A DNA stretch of 64,000 nt, from contig NZ_QEOL01000010.1 in assembly GCF_003096715.1 (NCBI RefSeq), positions 1 through 64,000 on the forward strand, given 5' to 3'. This DNA is from Paraburkholderia silvatlantica. GTDB lineage: Bacteria; Pseudomonadota; Gammaproteobacteria; Burkholderiales; Burkholderiaceae. This document shows positions 46,663 to 55,276 of the stretch, one piece after another. Position 1 is the first letter of the stretch. The number at the start of each line of letters is the position of its first letter. The notes under the pieces are model-generated. The model ran no database searches. It was not told where the DNA came from and was given only the letters and a program-made list of their open reading frames with translations. The position numbers were made by a program, and so were the translations under genes.

Positions 46663-48648
46663 ATGACAGACCCGAGGACCATGACGACGCCCGACCCCGG
46701 CATCGCCCCGCACAACACCGCCGAAAGCCACCACGAACACCGCTTCGAGGCGCTCGTGGAGCCGATCGAGGACTACGCGATCTTCCTGCTCGACACGCGC
46801 GGCTACATCGTGAGCTGGAATCGCGGCGCGGCCCGCATCAAGGGCTATGAAGCGCACGAGATCATCGGCCAGCATTTCTCGCGTTTTTACACCGACGAAG
46901 CCAACGCGCATCACTGGCCCGATCACGAGCTGGAGCAGGCCGCGCTGCACGGACGCTTCAACGACGAAGGCTGGCGCGTGCGCAAGGACGGCTCGATGTT
47001 CTGGGCCAACGTCGTCATCACCGCGATGCGCGAGCGCGACGGCTCGCTCGCCGGCTTCGCCAAGATCACGCGCGACCTCACCGCCGAACGCCGCCAGGTC
47101 GAGGCGCTGCGCCTTTCCGAAGAGCGCTTTCGCCTGCTCGTGGAAAGCGCGAGCGACTACGCGATGTTCATGCTCGATCCGCAGGGCCACGTGGTGAGCT
47201 GGAACAGCGGCGCGACCAACCTGAAGGGCTACCGCCCGGCCGAGATCGTCGGCCAGCATTTTTCCGTGTTCTATCCGCCCGACGAGGTCGCCGCCGGTCA
47301 GCCCGAACGCGAGCTGCGCCGCGCGAGGGACTCGGGCCGGGTCGTGACCGAGGGCTGGCGCGTGCGCAAGGACGGCTCGATGTTCTGGGCCAACGTCACG
47401 CTCACCGCCGTGCATGACGGCCACGGCCGCCTCACGGGTTTCGCGAAGGTCACGCGCGACATGACCGAAAGCCGCCGCACCGACGAACTCGAACATTCGA
47501 GCGAGCAGATGAAGCAGTTCCTCGCCTTGCTCGCGCACGAACTGCGCAACCCGCTCGCGCCGGTGCGCAACGCGGTGGCGACGATGCGCCTCATGGATGC
47601 GCCGAGCCCCGACATCGAGCGCGCGCGCGACATGATCGAGCGCCAGATCGTGCACCTCACGCGGCTCGTGGACGATCTGCTCGACGTCGGGCGCATCACG
47701 TCGGGCAAGATCGAGTTGCGCGAGGCGCCGCTCGACCTGCGCGAAGTGGTCGAGCACGCCATCGACGCGGTGCAGCCCTTCACCTCGGCGCGCGGCCAGC
47801 ACGTGGACGTGCAGATGCGCGACGAGACGCTCACCATGACGGGCGATCACACGCGCCTCGTGCAGGTGCTGCAGAACCTGCTGCACAACGCCTCGAAGTT
47901 CTCGCCCGACGGCAGCCGCATCGTCGTGACCGTGCGCGCCGCCGCGCGCGCCGTGCAGATCGAGGTGCGCGACGAAGGCCGCGGCCTGCGGCCCGGCACG
48001 CACGAGTCGATCTTCGGCCTCTTCAGCCAGGACCGTGCGGTGCCGGGGCCCACGGAAAACGGGCTCGGCATCGGCCTCATGCTGTGCCGCTCGCTCGTCG
48101 AGCTGCATGGCGGCACCATCTCCGCCAGGAGCGACGGGCCGGGCAAAGGCAGCACGTTCACGATCCGCCTGCCGTTCGCGCGCGAAACCGCGAGTGCCCT
48201 GCAGCAGCCGCCGCTCACGCCGGACACGGCCAAGCTTGCGGCACTGGCCGAAGCCGGCGTGCCGCCGCTGCGCGTGCTCGTGGTCGACGACAACCGCGAT
48301 TCGGCCGACAGCCTCGCCATGCTGCTCGAACTCAAAGGGCACGATGTACGCGTGGCCTACAGCGCCGCCCATGCGCGCGAGGAGGTGGACGGCTTCACGC
48401 CCGACGCCGCGCTCATCGACATCGCCATGCCCGAGATCGACGGCTATGCGACGCTGCGCGCGTTGCGCGCGCTGCCGCCGCTCAAGCACACGCTGTTCGC
48501 GGCGATGACGGGTTTCGGCCAGGCCGCCGATATCGAACTCACGCGCGCGGCGGGCTTCGAGATGCATCTCGTGAAGCCCGTGGACGTGACGCTATTCGAC
48601 GAGGTGCTCGCGCTCGCGGCGGCACGGCAAGGGCGCCGCCGCGCCTGA
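46663..48648 (+). CDS. Soluble PAS-PAS hybrid sensor histidine kinase
   Basis: A 661-residue sensor without membrane helices, so cytoplasmic. Two PAS-PAC domains (about 25-150 and 155-280) are recent duplicates: both contain GWRVRKDGSMFWANV. HisKA follows with the phospho-His at 292 (LLAHELRNP), then HATPase_c (NLLHNASKF, DEGRGLRPG, GLGIGLMLCRSLVELHGG) and a C-terminal receiver with phospho-acceptor Asp586 (ALIDIAMPEIDG) and VKPVD. No heme or flavin site is obvious in the PAS domains. The ATG at 46663 is kept, but 46681 with GAGG upstream is also possible. The cognate output regulator is not nearby. Confidence 0.93.
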   Translation: MTDPRTMTTPDPGIAPHNTAESHHEHRFEALVEPIEDYAIFLLDTRGYIVSWNRGAARIKGYEAHEIIGQHFSRFYTDEANAHHWPDHELEQAALHGRFNDEGWRVRKDGSMFWANVVITAMRERDGSLAGFAKITRDLTAERRQVEALRLSEERFRLLVESASDYAMFMLDPQGHVVSWNSGATNLKGYRPAEIVGQHFSVFYPPDEVAAGQPERELRRARDSGRVVTEGWRVRKDGSMFWANVTLTAVHDGHGRLTGFAKVTRDMTESRRTDELEHSSEQMKQFLALLAHELRNPLAPVRNAVATMRLMDAPSPDIERARDMIERQIVHLTRLVDDLLDVGRITSGKIELREAPLDLREVVEHAIDAVQPFTSARGQHVDVQMRDETLTMTGDHTRLVQVLQNLLHNASKFSPDGSRIVVTVRAAARAVQIEVRDEGRGLRPGTHESIFGLFSQDRAVPGPTENGLGIGLMLCRSLVELHGGTISARSDGPGKGSTFTIRLPFARETASALQQPPLTPDTAKLAALAEAGVPPLRVLVVDDNRDSADSLAMLLELKGHDVRVAYSAAHAREEVDGFTPDAALIDIAMPEIDGYATLRALRALPPLKHTLFAAMTGFGQAADIELTRAAGFEMHLVKPVDVTLFDEVLALAAARQGRRRA

Positions 48649-48665
48649 GACCGGTTTAAGGCGCC

Positions 48666-49499
48666 TTAAGGCACGACCGGCACGAACGGCCGGTATTCGA
48701 CCTTGGGCCCGCGCACGACGACCGCCGTCGATTCCGGCACTTCGGCCCACACCTCGGGCCTGTCGCCGAGCGGCTCGGAGACGAGCAGATACGCATCGTC
48801 ACCGGCCGCGACGATGCGCGGGTCGTCGGGATACAGTTCGCGCAGATGCCGGAACGCGGTAGTGTGAAAGAGCGAGCGGGAATTACGCTCGCTTGAATAG
48901 CGCGCGGCAACGATCTGCTCGCCGTCGCAAGCGCATACGGTCATATTGAGCGCCGGTTCGATGCCGTGCTTTTTCGCCGTGGCCTCCACGAAACCCGCCA
49001 TGCGTTCGAGCGCCGTTACGGGATCGGTTTCGAGCCCGAACGTCATGGCCAGATAAAACATCGTTTCGGAATCGGTCGATCCTTCGAGCGCGTTAAAGCG
49101 CTCCGGATCGATCGCGACGAGCAGGTCGCGGCGCATGAGCGGATAGCTGCGAATGAGCCCGTTGTGCGCGAAGATCCAGCGCCGGTGGCGAAACGGATGG
49201 CAGTTCGTTTCCTGCACCGGCGTGTCGGTGGCCGCGCGAATATGCGCAATGAACATGGGCGCACGCACCGCGCGCGCGAGTTCGCGCAGGTTGCGGTCGT
49301 TCCAGGCCGGATGCACGCTGCGGTAGCGATACGGAATGTCGTGCGGGTCCTGAAACCAGCCCATTCCGAAGCCATCGCCATTTGTGGTGGTCGCGCCTTT
49401 GGTCGAATGCAGACTTTGATCGATCAGCGAATGGCGCGCATGAAACAGCACGGTTTCGAGCTGGACGGGATTCCCGCTATAAGCGAGCCAGCGGCACAT
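48666..49499 (-). CDS. Class II glutamine amidotransferase (YafJ-like)
   Basis: A 277-residue N-terminal nucleophile hydrolase. The start MCRWLAYSG places the catalytic cysteine at position 2, as in GATase class II enzymes. TTNGDGFGMGWF, ETNCHPFRHRRWIFAHNG and STDSETMFYL are family strings. GGAGA precedes the ATG at 49499, and the frame extension upstream is rejected because Cys must be second. YafJ-like proteins lack a fused synthetase; the physiological amide acceptor is unknown. Convergent with the histidine kinase gene. Confidence 0.9.
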   Translation of the reverse strand: MCRWLAYSGNPVQLETVLFHARHSLIDQSLHSTKGATTTNGDGFGMGWFQDPHDIPYRYRSVHPAWNDRNLRELARAVRAPMFIAHIRAATDTPVQETNCHPFRHRRWIFAHNGLIRSYPLMRRDLLVAIDPERFNALEGSTDSETMFYLAMTFGLETDPVTALERMAGFVEATAKKHGIEPALNMTVCACDGEQIVAARYSSERNSRSLFHTTAFRHLRELYPDDPRIVAAGDDAYLLVSEPLGDRPEVWAEVPESTAVVVRGPKVEYRPFVPVVP

Positions 49500-49552
49500 G
49501 ATGGTCTCCTTCGTTTGAGGACGCTTGTGCGCCGGCCCGTTCGAACGCGCCG

Positions 49553-50230
49553 CTAATTCGCGGCGCGCAGGTCGGCGATCGGCGTGAGAAAGCCGGTCAG
49601 GCCAGTCAGTATGATCTGCACCCCGATGCACAGGAGCAGAAACGACGACACGCGCATGGCCACGCGCGTACCTTCCACACCCAGGTACTGCGAAAGCCGT
49701 GCTGAGCGGCTATACACGTAATAGATCACGAGCATGACGAGCAGGGAGATCACGAGCGACGCGAAGCTCGAAAGCAGCCAGGCCGAAAGCTTGTGCGTGC
49801 GGTTGGCGTTCAGCGCAATGGCCGTGGCGATCGAACCGGGGCCCGTGGTGAGCGGAATCGTCAGCGGGAAAAAGACCTTGCCCGCAGCCGAACTCGGGCT
49901 CACGGGCTTAGGTGGAAGATCGACCGAGGGCGGTTCAGGCTCCGGCGCGTTGAGCATTTGCCAGCCGGCCACGGCCACGGCGAGGCCGCCGCCAATACGC
50001 AGCGCCTCCATCGAAATGCCGAAGAAATGCAGGATGGGCGTGCCGACAAAAAACGCCGCAACGAGCACGAAGAACGCGTTGACCGCCACGCGTTTGGCAA
50101 GCACGCGCCGCTCTTCGTCGGTAAGCGTTGCAGTGCGATCGAGAAAAACAAATGCACCGCTAAAGGGATTGATGATGCTGATAAGTCCGATAAAACCGAA
50201 CAGGATGTCTGAAATCAGGCTCTCGATCAT
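49553..50230 (-). CDS. MarC family integral membrane protein
   Basis: A 225-residue membrane protein with six hydrophobic helices. Family phrases are FGFIGLISIINPFSGAFVFL near the start and KVFFPLTIPLTTGPGSIATAI in the middle, with a polar Pro-rich loop at about 96-110. MarC/UPF0056 was once linked to multiple antibiotic resistance, but its transport function is not established. Single gene. Confidence 0.9.
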   Translation of the reverse strand: MIESLISDILFGFIGLISIINPFSGAFVFLDRTATLTDEERRVLAKRVAVNAFFVLVAAFFVGTPILHFFGISMEALRIGGGLAVAVAGWQMLNAPEPEPPSVDLPPKPVSPSSAAGKVFFPLTIPLTTGPGSIATAIALNANRTHKLSAWLLSSFASLVISLLVMLVIYYVYSRSARLSQYLGVEGTRVAMRVSSFLLLCIGVQIILTGLTGFLTPIADLRAAN

Positions 50231-50494
50231 GGAGTCGATCCGTCAAGGGCATGCGCAAAAAGCGCGCCGGGCTGCGAGAAGTGTAGCCGGATCGGCGTGT
50301 GGCGTGCCCGATTGCTGCAAACGCAATGCAAACCCGATGTCCCGGATGCCAAAAAATGGCGCGTTGCACCAATATCTAAAGCAAGTCCTTCAGTATTTTT
50401 GACGGCTTTACGGGGCGCGTTCACAAGCATAGAGTGGTTTGCCTCGCACCCCGACGCGACGTTTCTTTTCTTCTCATATAAAAGAGGAGTTGCC

Positions 50495-50710
50495 ATGTCA
50501 CTGCGGTTGCTCGCTGCCTTGCCCTTTATCGGTATCCTGGTAGGGGTGCCGTTCGTCAATCGCACCGAGCCGCTCGTGCTCGGCATGCCGCTCGTGCTGG
50601 CGTGGATCGTCATGTGGGTCGTGCTGGCCGCGGCGATCATGGGGATCGTCTACCGGCTCGATCCGGCCAACCGGCTTTCGGGTGATGCAGATGCGGAGGT
50701 GCGGCCATGA
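50495..50710 (+). CDS. DUF3311 small membrane protein, partner of MctP
   Basis: A 71-residue protein with two hydrophobic helices (LLAALPFIGILVGVPFV and VLAWIVMWVVLAAAIMGIVY). The small DUF3311 protein is typically found in front of an MctP-type symporter. AGAGGAG precedes the ATG at 50495. Its stop overlaps the start of mctP by four bases (ATGA), indicating coupled translation and probably a complex with the symporter. Confidence 0.85.
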   Translation: MSLRLLAALPFIGILVGVPFVNRTEPLVLGMPLVLAWIVMWVVLAAAIMGIVYRLDPANRLSGDADAEVRP

Positions 50711-52182
50711 GCGCCCTCCTCATCATCGCGGCGATGACCCTCGTCGCGCTCTACCTCGGCATGCGCGCCCGCCGCGGGCACGACATGAATCTCGAGCAGT
50801 GGGCCGTGGGCGGCCGCAGCTTCGGCACCGCGTTCGTGTTCCTGCTGATGGCGGGCGAGATCTACACGACCTTCACGTTCCTCGGCGGCAGCGGCTTCGC
50901 CTATGGCAAGGGCGCACCCGTCTACTACATCCTGGCTTACGGCACGCTTGCATACATCCTCTCGTACTGGATGCTGCCGCCCGTCTGGCGCTTCGCCAAG
51001 CAGCACCGGCTCGTCTCGCAGCCGCACTTCTTCGCGCGCAAGTATCAGAGCCCGGCGCTGGGCGTGCTGGTCGCGTGCGTGGGCGTGCTCGCGCTCGTGC
51101 CGTATCTCGTGCTGCAGCTCAAGGGCCTCGGCATCATCGTGACGACAGCCTCCTATGGCGCGATCTCCTCCACGGCGGCGGTCTGGATCGGCGCGGCTGT
51201 GGTCACGGCGTACGTGATCGTCTCGGGCGTGCGCGGCTGCGCGTGGAACTCGGTCGTGAAGGACACGATGATTCTCGCCATCGCCGTGTTCCTCGGCATT
51301 TACCTGCCGATTCACCACTATGGCAGCCTGAGCGAGATGTTCCGCGCCATCGACGCCGCCAAGCCCGGCTTCCTCACGTTCCCGGCGAGAGGCCAGAGCG
51401 TGACGTGGTTCCAGTCCACCGTGCTGCTCACGGCACTGGGCTTCTTCATGTGGCCGCACACCTTCATGTCGGTCTACACCGCGAAAAACGAGCGCATCTT
51501 CCGCCGCAACGCGATGATCCTGCCGCTCTATCAGCTCATTTTGCTGTTCGTGTTCTTCTGCGGCTTCGCGGCCGTGCTCAAGGTGCCGGGCCTCAAGGGT
51601 TCCGACATCGACCTCTCGCTGTTCCGTCTCGCGCTGCAGACGTTCGACCCGTGGTTCGTGGGCGTGATCGGCGCGGCGGGCGTGCTCACCGCACTCGTGC
51701 CGGGCTCGATGATCCTCACCACGGCTTCGACGCTGCTCGCCAACGACGTCTATCGCGGCGCACTCTCGACGAGCGCGGACGACGCGCAAGTCGCGAGGCT
51801 CGCGCGCATTTTCGTGCCGGTGATCGCGCTCGTGGCGGTCGGCTTCACGCTCAAGGGCGGCGACACCATCGTCGCGCTGCTGCTGATGGGTTATAACTTC
51901 GTCACGCAGCTGTTCCCGGCCATGGTGTGCAGCCTTTCCGCGCGCAATCGCGTGACGAAGCAAGGCGCGTTCTGCGGCATCGTGGCGGGCGTGCTCGTGG
52001 TGACCGTCACGACGCTCACGCATGTGAGCGTGGCTCAGCTGATTCCGTTCGCGCCGGATGCGTTCAAGGACATCAACATCGGCTTCCTCGCGCTGTTCGT
52101 GAACGTGATCGTGCTCGCCGTGGTGAGCATGGTGACGCAGCCGCGCACGCATGTCGATCATGAGCATGCACAGGCGCATTGA
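50707..52182 (+). CDS. mctP: Monocarboxylate sodium:solute symporter (MctP-like)
   Basis: A 491-residue inner-membrane carrier of the SSS family with about 13 helices. WAVGGRSFGTAFVFLLMAGEIYTTFTFLGGSG near the start and WPHTFMSVYTAKNERIFRRNA are typical of MctP-type lactate/pyruvate transporters. The C-terminus is His-rich (HVDHEHAQAH). Translationally coupled to the DUF3311 gene. Substrate is probably a short monocarboxylate such as lactate, pyruvate or acetate, by family. A terminator follows at 52206. Confidence 0.88.
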   Translation: MSALLIIAAMTLVALYLGMRARRGHDMNLEQWAVGGRSFGTAFVFLLMAGEIYTTFTFLGGSGFAYGKGAPVYYILAYGTLAYILSYWMLPPVWRFAKQHRLVSQPHFFARKYQSPALGVLVACVGVLALVPYLVLQLKGLGIIVTTASYGAISSTAAVWIGAAVVTAYVIVSGVRGCAWNSVVKDTMILAIAVFLGIYLPIHHYGSLSEMFRAIDAAKPGFLTFPARGQSVTWFQSTVLLTALGFFMWPHTFMSVYTAKNERIFRRNAMILPLYQLILLFVFFCGFAAVLKVPGLKGSDIDLSLFRLALQTFDPWFVGVIGAAGVLTALVPGSMILTTASTLLANDVYRGALSTSADDAQVARLARIFVPVIALVAVGFTLKGGDTIVALLLMGYNFVTQLFPAMVCSLSARNRVTKQGAFCGIVAGVLVVTVTTLTHVSVAQLIPFAPDAFKDINIGFLALFVNVIVLAVVSMVTQPRTHVDHEHAQAH

Positions 52183-52205
52183 CATCAGGTAACGCGGCAA
52201 CCAGG

Positions 52206-52240
52206 CGGCCCAATCGGTACGATCCGGTTGGGCCGTTTTC
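52206..52240 (+). terminator. Terminator between mctP and the GST gene
   Basis: CGGCCCAA (52206-52213) pairs with TTGGGCCG (52228-52235), followed by TTTT. Situated between convergent genes, it ends the mctP transcript. Confidence 0.75.
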
Positions 52241-52243
52241 CAT

Positions 52244-52861
52244 TTATGCCGCCTTGCGCGCTTCGGCAATGCGCTGCGGCGCTTCGGGACGCGCATACAG
52301 ACGCTCGAGATACGCCTGCAAACGCGGGAAGCCTTCCAGCAGTTGCACTTCGTTGGCCCAGTCCATCAGATACACCGTCACGCAGTCGGCGACCGAGAGC
52401 TTGTTGCCGACGATGAACTCGCGTCCTTCGAGGTGTTTCTCGAGAATGGCGGCCATCGTCCTGAACTCCTCTCGCGCAAGTTCGATATCGGCGGGACTGC
52501 GCTTTTCCGGCGGATAAAGGAACGAGTGCCGCGTGATTCTCCAGAGCGGCTGTTCCAGTTCGGTGACGGCGAACAGGGTCCAGCGATACGCCTGCGCCCG
52601 CTCGTCGAGCCCCGCGGGCAACAGCGCCTTCTGCGGATATTTATCCGCGAGATACAGCACGATTGCAGCCGATTCGGGAATCACGCGGTCGCCGTCGATC
52701 AACACAGGCACCTTGCCTGCGGGATTGATGCGCAGATATTCGGGCCGCCTGTGCTCGCCTTCGAGCAGATTGACCGAGATGAATTCGAAATCGGCGTCGA
52801 CCTCCTTGAGGCCCCATAGCGCGCGTTGCGAACGCGTGCCGGCAAAACCGTAGAGTTTCAT
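52244..52861 (-). CDS. Glutathione S-transferase
   Basis: A 205-residue enzyme with the thioredoxin-like N-terminal domain (MKLYGFAGTRSQRALWGLKE, then NPAGKVPVLIDGD and the glutathione-binding IPESAAIVLYLADKYP) and a helical C-terminal domain (LSVADCVTVYLMDWA). GGAG lies eight bases before the ATG at 52861. The next upstream gene on the strand encodes a YciI-like protein 14 bases away, so they form an operon that may be controlled by the divergent MarR regulator. Confidence 0.92.
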   Translation of the reverse strand: MKLYGFAGTRSQRALWGLKEVDADFEFISVNLLEGEHRRPEYLRINPAGKVPVLIDGDRVIPESAAIVLYLADKYPQKALLPAGLDERAQAYRWTLFAVTELEQPLWRITRHSFLYPPEKRSPADIELAREEFRTMAAILEKHLEGREFIVGNKLSVADCVTVYLMDWANEVQLLEGFPRLQAYLERLYARPEAPQRIAEARKAA

Positions 52862-52874
52862 GACGCGGCTCCGT

Positions 52875-53240
52875 TCAGACACCGGGAATCGGCAGAACGG
52901 GCATCACTTCGACGCCCTCGCCCGGAAAAATCGAGAAATGCGGGTGCCCTTCGAACAGCTTCGCGGCCTCTTCGTGGGATGCGGCACGCAGCACGGTGTA
53001 GCCCGTTAGCGCGTTAGACATATCCGCGATGCCGTGCTCGCCAATCGACTTGGTCTTGCCGAGCGGACCGCCCATATCGACGATCGACGCCTTGTGCTTT
53101 TCGACCCACGCATGCCAGGCCGCAATGCCCTCTTTTTCCCTGGCATGCCGATCCGCATCGGAAAGCGCTGCCCATTCCTTCATGCGCGCGTTGCCTTTGG
53201 TGCCGAGAAAAACCGCGAGAAACAGTTTCTGATCGCTCAT
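52875..53240 (-). CDS. YciI-related domain protein
   Basis: A 121-residue protein that looks like a small dimeric alpha+beta barrel: a strand KLFLAVFLG, a helix around ALSDADRHAREKEGIAAWHAW, then GGPLGKTKSI and a C-terminal HPHFSIFPGEGVEVMPV strand with the family's histidine. Family function is poorly known, possibly a lyase or binding protein. GGAGGA precedes the ATG at 53240. First gene of the operon with the GST, divergent from the marR-type gene. Confidence 0.75.
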   Translation of the reverse strand: MSDQKLFLAVFLGTKGNARMKEWAALSDADRHAREKEGIAAWHAWVEKHKASIVDMGGPLGKTKSIGEHGIADMSNALTGYTVLRAASHEEAAKLFEGHPHFSIFPGEGVEVMPVLPIPGV

Positions 53241-53320
53241 GTGTCCTCCGCCTGCTGGTCTGATTACGGATCTGAAAAACGGGTGTGAAAACGGGGCAAC
53301 GTCGTGTCGCCCATCCGGCC

Positions 53321-53349
53321 TTGACAGCATAGGTTGATATCAACATAAT
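53321..53349 (+). promoter_or_regulatory. Promoter of the marR-type gene with an operator between its boxes
   Basis: TTGACA (53321-53326) and CATAAT (53344-53349) are separated by exactly 17 bases. The palindrome GTTGATATCAAC (53333-53344) sits between and overlaps the -10 box, where a bound dimer would block polymerase. The transcription start would fall about seven bases after the -10, on or next to the ATG at 53356. Confidence 0.65.
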
Positions 53350-53355
53350 TGCAAC

Positions 53356-53802
53356 ATGGCACGCGCAAAGAAACTTCCCTTCGAAACCACGCTATTGGTG
53401 CGCGATTGCTGCCTGTGTCTGCATATGCAGCGGGCGGCACGCAATCTCGCGCGCATTTTCGACGACGTGCTGCGCCCGCTCGATCTTACGAACGGACAGT
53501 TTTCGCTGTTGATGTCGCTGAACCGGCCGCATCCGCCGGGCATGAAAGAGGTGGCGTCGCTGCTGGCCATGGACCGCACCACGCTCACGGCCGCGCTCAA
53601 GCCGCTGGAGCGGCGCGGCCTCGTGGTCATCGAGCAGGACCCGGAAGACAAGCGCGGCCGTTTGCTGAGCCTCACTGACGAGGGGCATCGATTGCTCAAC
53701 GCGGCGTTTCCGATCTGGCAGGAAACGCATGAGGAAATCGAAAAGGCGTTCGCCGAAGGCGAGGTCGACAAGCTGCGCGAGCACTTGCGCGCGCTTTCGT
53801 AG
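53356..53802 (+). CDS. MarR-family transcriptional regulator
   Basis: A 148-residue winged-helix repressor. The wing and recognition helix region reads MKEVASLLAMDRTTLTAALKPLERRGLVVIEQ, followed by the wing DPEDKRGRLLSLTDEG. Two Cys residues near the N-terminus (RDCCLCLH) could be redox-sensitive. No ribosome binding site is visible before the ATG, and the promoter spacing suggests a leaderless mRNA. Its palindrome in the shared promoter implies autoregulation and control of the divergent YciI-like/GST operon. Confidence 0.9.
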   Translation: MARAKKLPFETTLLVRDCCLCLHMQRAARNLARIFDDVLRPLDLTNGQFSLLMSLNRPHPPGMKEVASLLAMDRTTLTAALKPLERRGLVVIEQDPEDKRGRLLSLTDEGHRLLNAAFPIWQETHEEIEKAFAEGEVDKLREHLRALS

Positions 53803-53804
53803 CC

Positions 53805-54536
53805 CTACCGCTTCGCCGCCCCATAAAGCTTCGAATCCGCAAACCCCTCCGCCGCGAGCACGCGCCCCACGAGAATGAGCGCCGTACGCTCGATATCCGT
53901 GGCCAGCACCTTCTGGGCGATATCCGCGAGCGTGCCCGTCACGCGTTCCTCGTCGGGCCAGCTCGCGCGATAGATCACCGCGACCGGGCAATCTTCGCCG
54001 TAGTGCGGCAGCAATTCCTCGACGATGCGCGCGATATGGCGCACGCCCAGGTGAATCGCGAGCGTCGCCTGGTGACGCGCGAGGTCGCCTAGCTGTTCGC
54101 CTTCGGGCATCGGCGTTTTCGTGGCGTAGCGCGTGAGAATGAGCGTCTGCGAAATGCCGGGCAGCGTGAGTTCGCTGCCGAGCGCCGCCGCGCATGCAGC
54201 GGCCGCAGTCACGCCGGGCACGACTTCATAAGGAATACCGAGCATACGCAGCCGCCGGATCTGCTCGCCGATGGCGCCATAGAGCGACGGGTCGCCCGAA
54301 TGCACGCGCGCCACGTCGAAGCCCTGGGCATGCGCACTTTCCAGCAACGCGACGATCTCGTCGAGCGTGAGCGGCGCCGTATCCACGACCGTGTGCGCGC
54401 GGTGGCCTTCGAGCACCGCGGGCGGCACGAGCGAGCCCGCGTAGAGAATGACGGCGCAGCTGCGCACGAGGCGCTGGCCCTTCACGGTGATCAGTTCAGG
54501 ATCGCCCGGCCCCGCGCCGATGAAGAAAACTGTCAT
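53805..54536 (-). CDS. cobM: Precorrin-4 C11-methyltransferase
   Basis: A 243-residue SAM-dependent methyltransferase of corrin ring synthesis. The family pattern VFFIGAGPGDPELITVKG at the start and ARVHSGDPSLYGAIGEQ, with LGIPYEVVPGVTAAAACAAALG, identify CobM/CbiF. It is the last gene of the minus-strand cobL-cobK-cobM group. No separate promoter is seen in the 14-base gap after cobK. Confidence 0.94.
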   Translation of the reverse strand: MTVFFIGAGPGDPELITVKGQRLVRSCAVILYAGSLVPPAVLEGHRAHTVVDTAPLTLDEIVALLESAHAQGFDVARVHSGDPSLYGAIGEQIRRLRMLGIPYEVVPGVTAAAACAAALGSELTLPGISQTLILTRYATKTPMPEGEQLGDLARHQATLAIHLGVRHIARIVEELLPHYGEDCPVAVIYRASWPDEERVTGTLADIAQKVLATDIERTALILVGRVLAAEGFADSKLYGAAKR

Positions 54537-54550
54537 GCGTGGAAACTCCG

Positions 54551-55276
54551 CTAAATAGGGTGCGCGAGCGCGTCGATTGCTTCTTGCGCCGACGCGAATT
54601 CACGTTGCGCGCCGGGCAGCGGCGGCCGCTGCATCATCACCACGGGCAGGCCCATTTCGCGCGCGACGGCGAGCTTCGCTTCGGTCGCGGCGCCGCCGCT
54701 GTTCTTGCTGACCACGACGTCGATGCACGCTTCGGTAAAGAGCGCGCGTTCGCCATCGGCGGTGAATGGCCCGCGCGCGTCGATGATGCGCGCGCGGGCG
54801 TGGCCGGGGTGCGCTTCGAGGCAGCGGATCGTCCAGTGCTGCTGCGGCGGCACGTCGTTCAGATGCGCAAGCGGCTCGCGCCCGAGCGTGAAGAGCGGGC
54901 GCGCGAACGGCGCGATCGCCTCGACTACGCCGGTCCAGCCGCTCACCATGCGCCAGTCGTCGGCGGGCTGCGCCTGCCACGGCGCACGCCGCAGCGCCCA
55001 GTACGGCACGCGTGCCGCCATGCATGCGCGCGCCGCGTTGGCGCTGATCTGCGCGGCATAGGGATGCGTGGCGTCGAAGACGAGTGCGATGTTTGCGTCG
55101 GCGAGAAAGCGCGCAAGCCCTTCTGCCCCGCCAAAGCCGCCCACCCGCACCGCGCAGGCAAGATCGGCGGGCACGCGGCCAAGGCCCGCGAGCGAGTACA
55201 CGTGCTGCGGGCCCAGCGTGCGCGCGATCGCCAGCGCATCGCCCGTGCCGCCGAGCAGCAGGATGCGCGCCGTCAT
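54551..55276 (-). CDS. cobK: Precorrin-6A reductase
   Basis: A 241-residue NADPH-dependent reductase that reduces the macrocycle of precorrin-6A. It opens [16 protein letters not shown] and contains [28 protein letters not shown] and [20 protein letters not shown], the CobK/CbiJ signatures. The ATG at 55276 overlaps the cobL stop by four bases; the long frame extending to 56146 is only an antisense-free artefact of the GC bias. Confidence 0.94.
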   Translation of the reverse strand: MTARILLLGGTGDALAIARTLGPQHVYSLAGLGRVPADLACAVRVGGFGGAEGLARFLADANIALVFDATHPYAAQISANAARACMAARVPYWALRRAPWQAQPADDWRMVSGWTGVVEAIAPFARPLFTLGREPLAHLNDVPPQQHWTIRCLEAHPGHARARIIDARGPFTADGERALFTEACIDVVVSKNSGGAATEAKLAVAREMGLPVVMMQRPPLPGAQREFASAQEAIDALAHPI

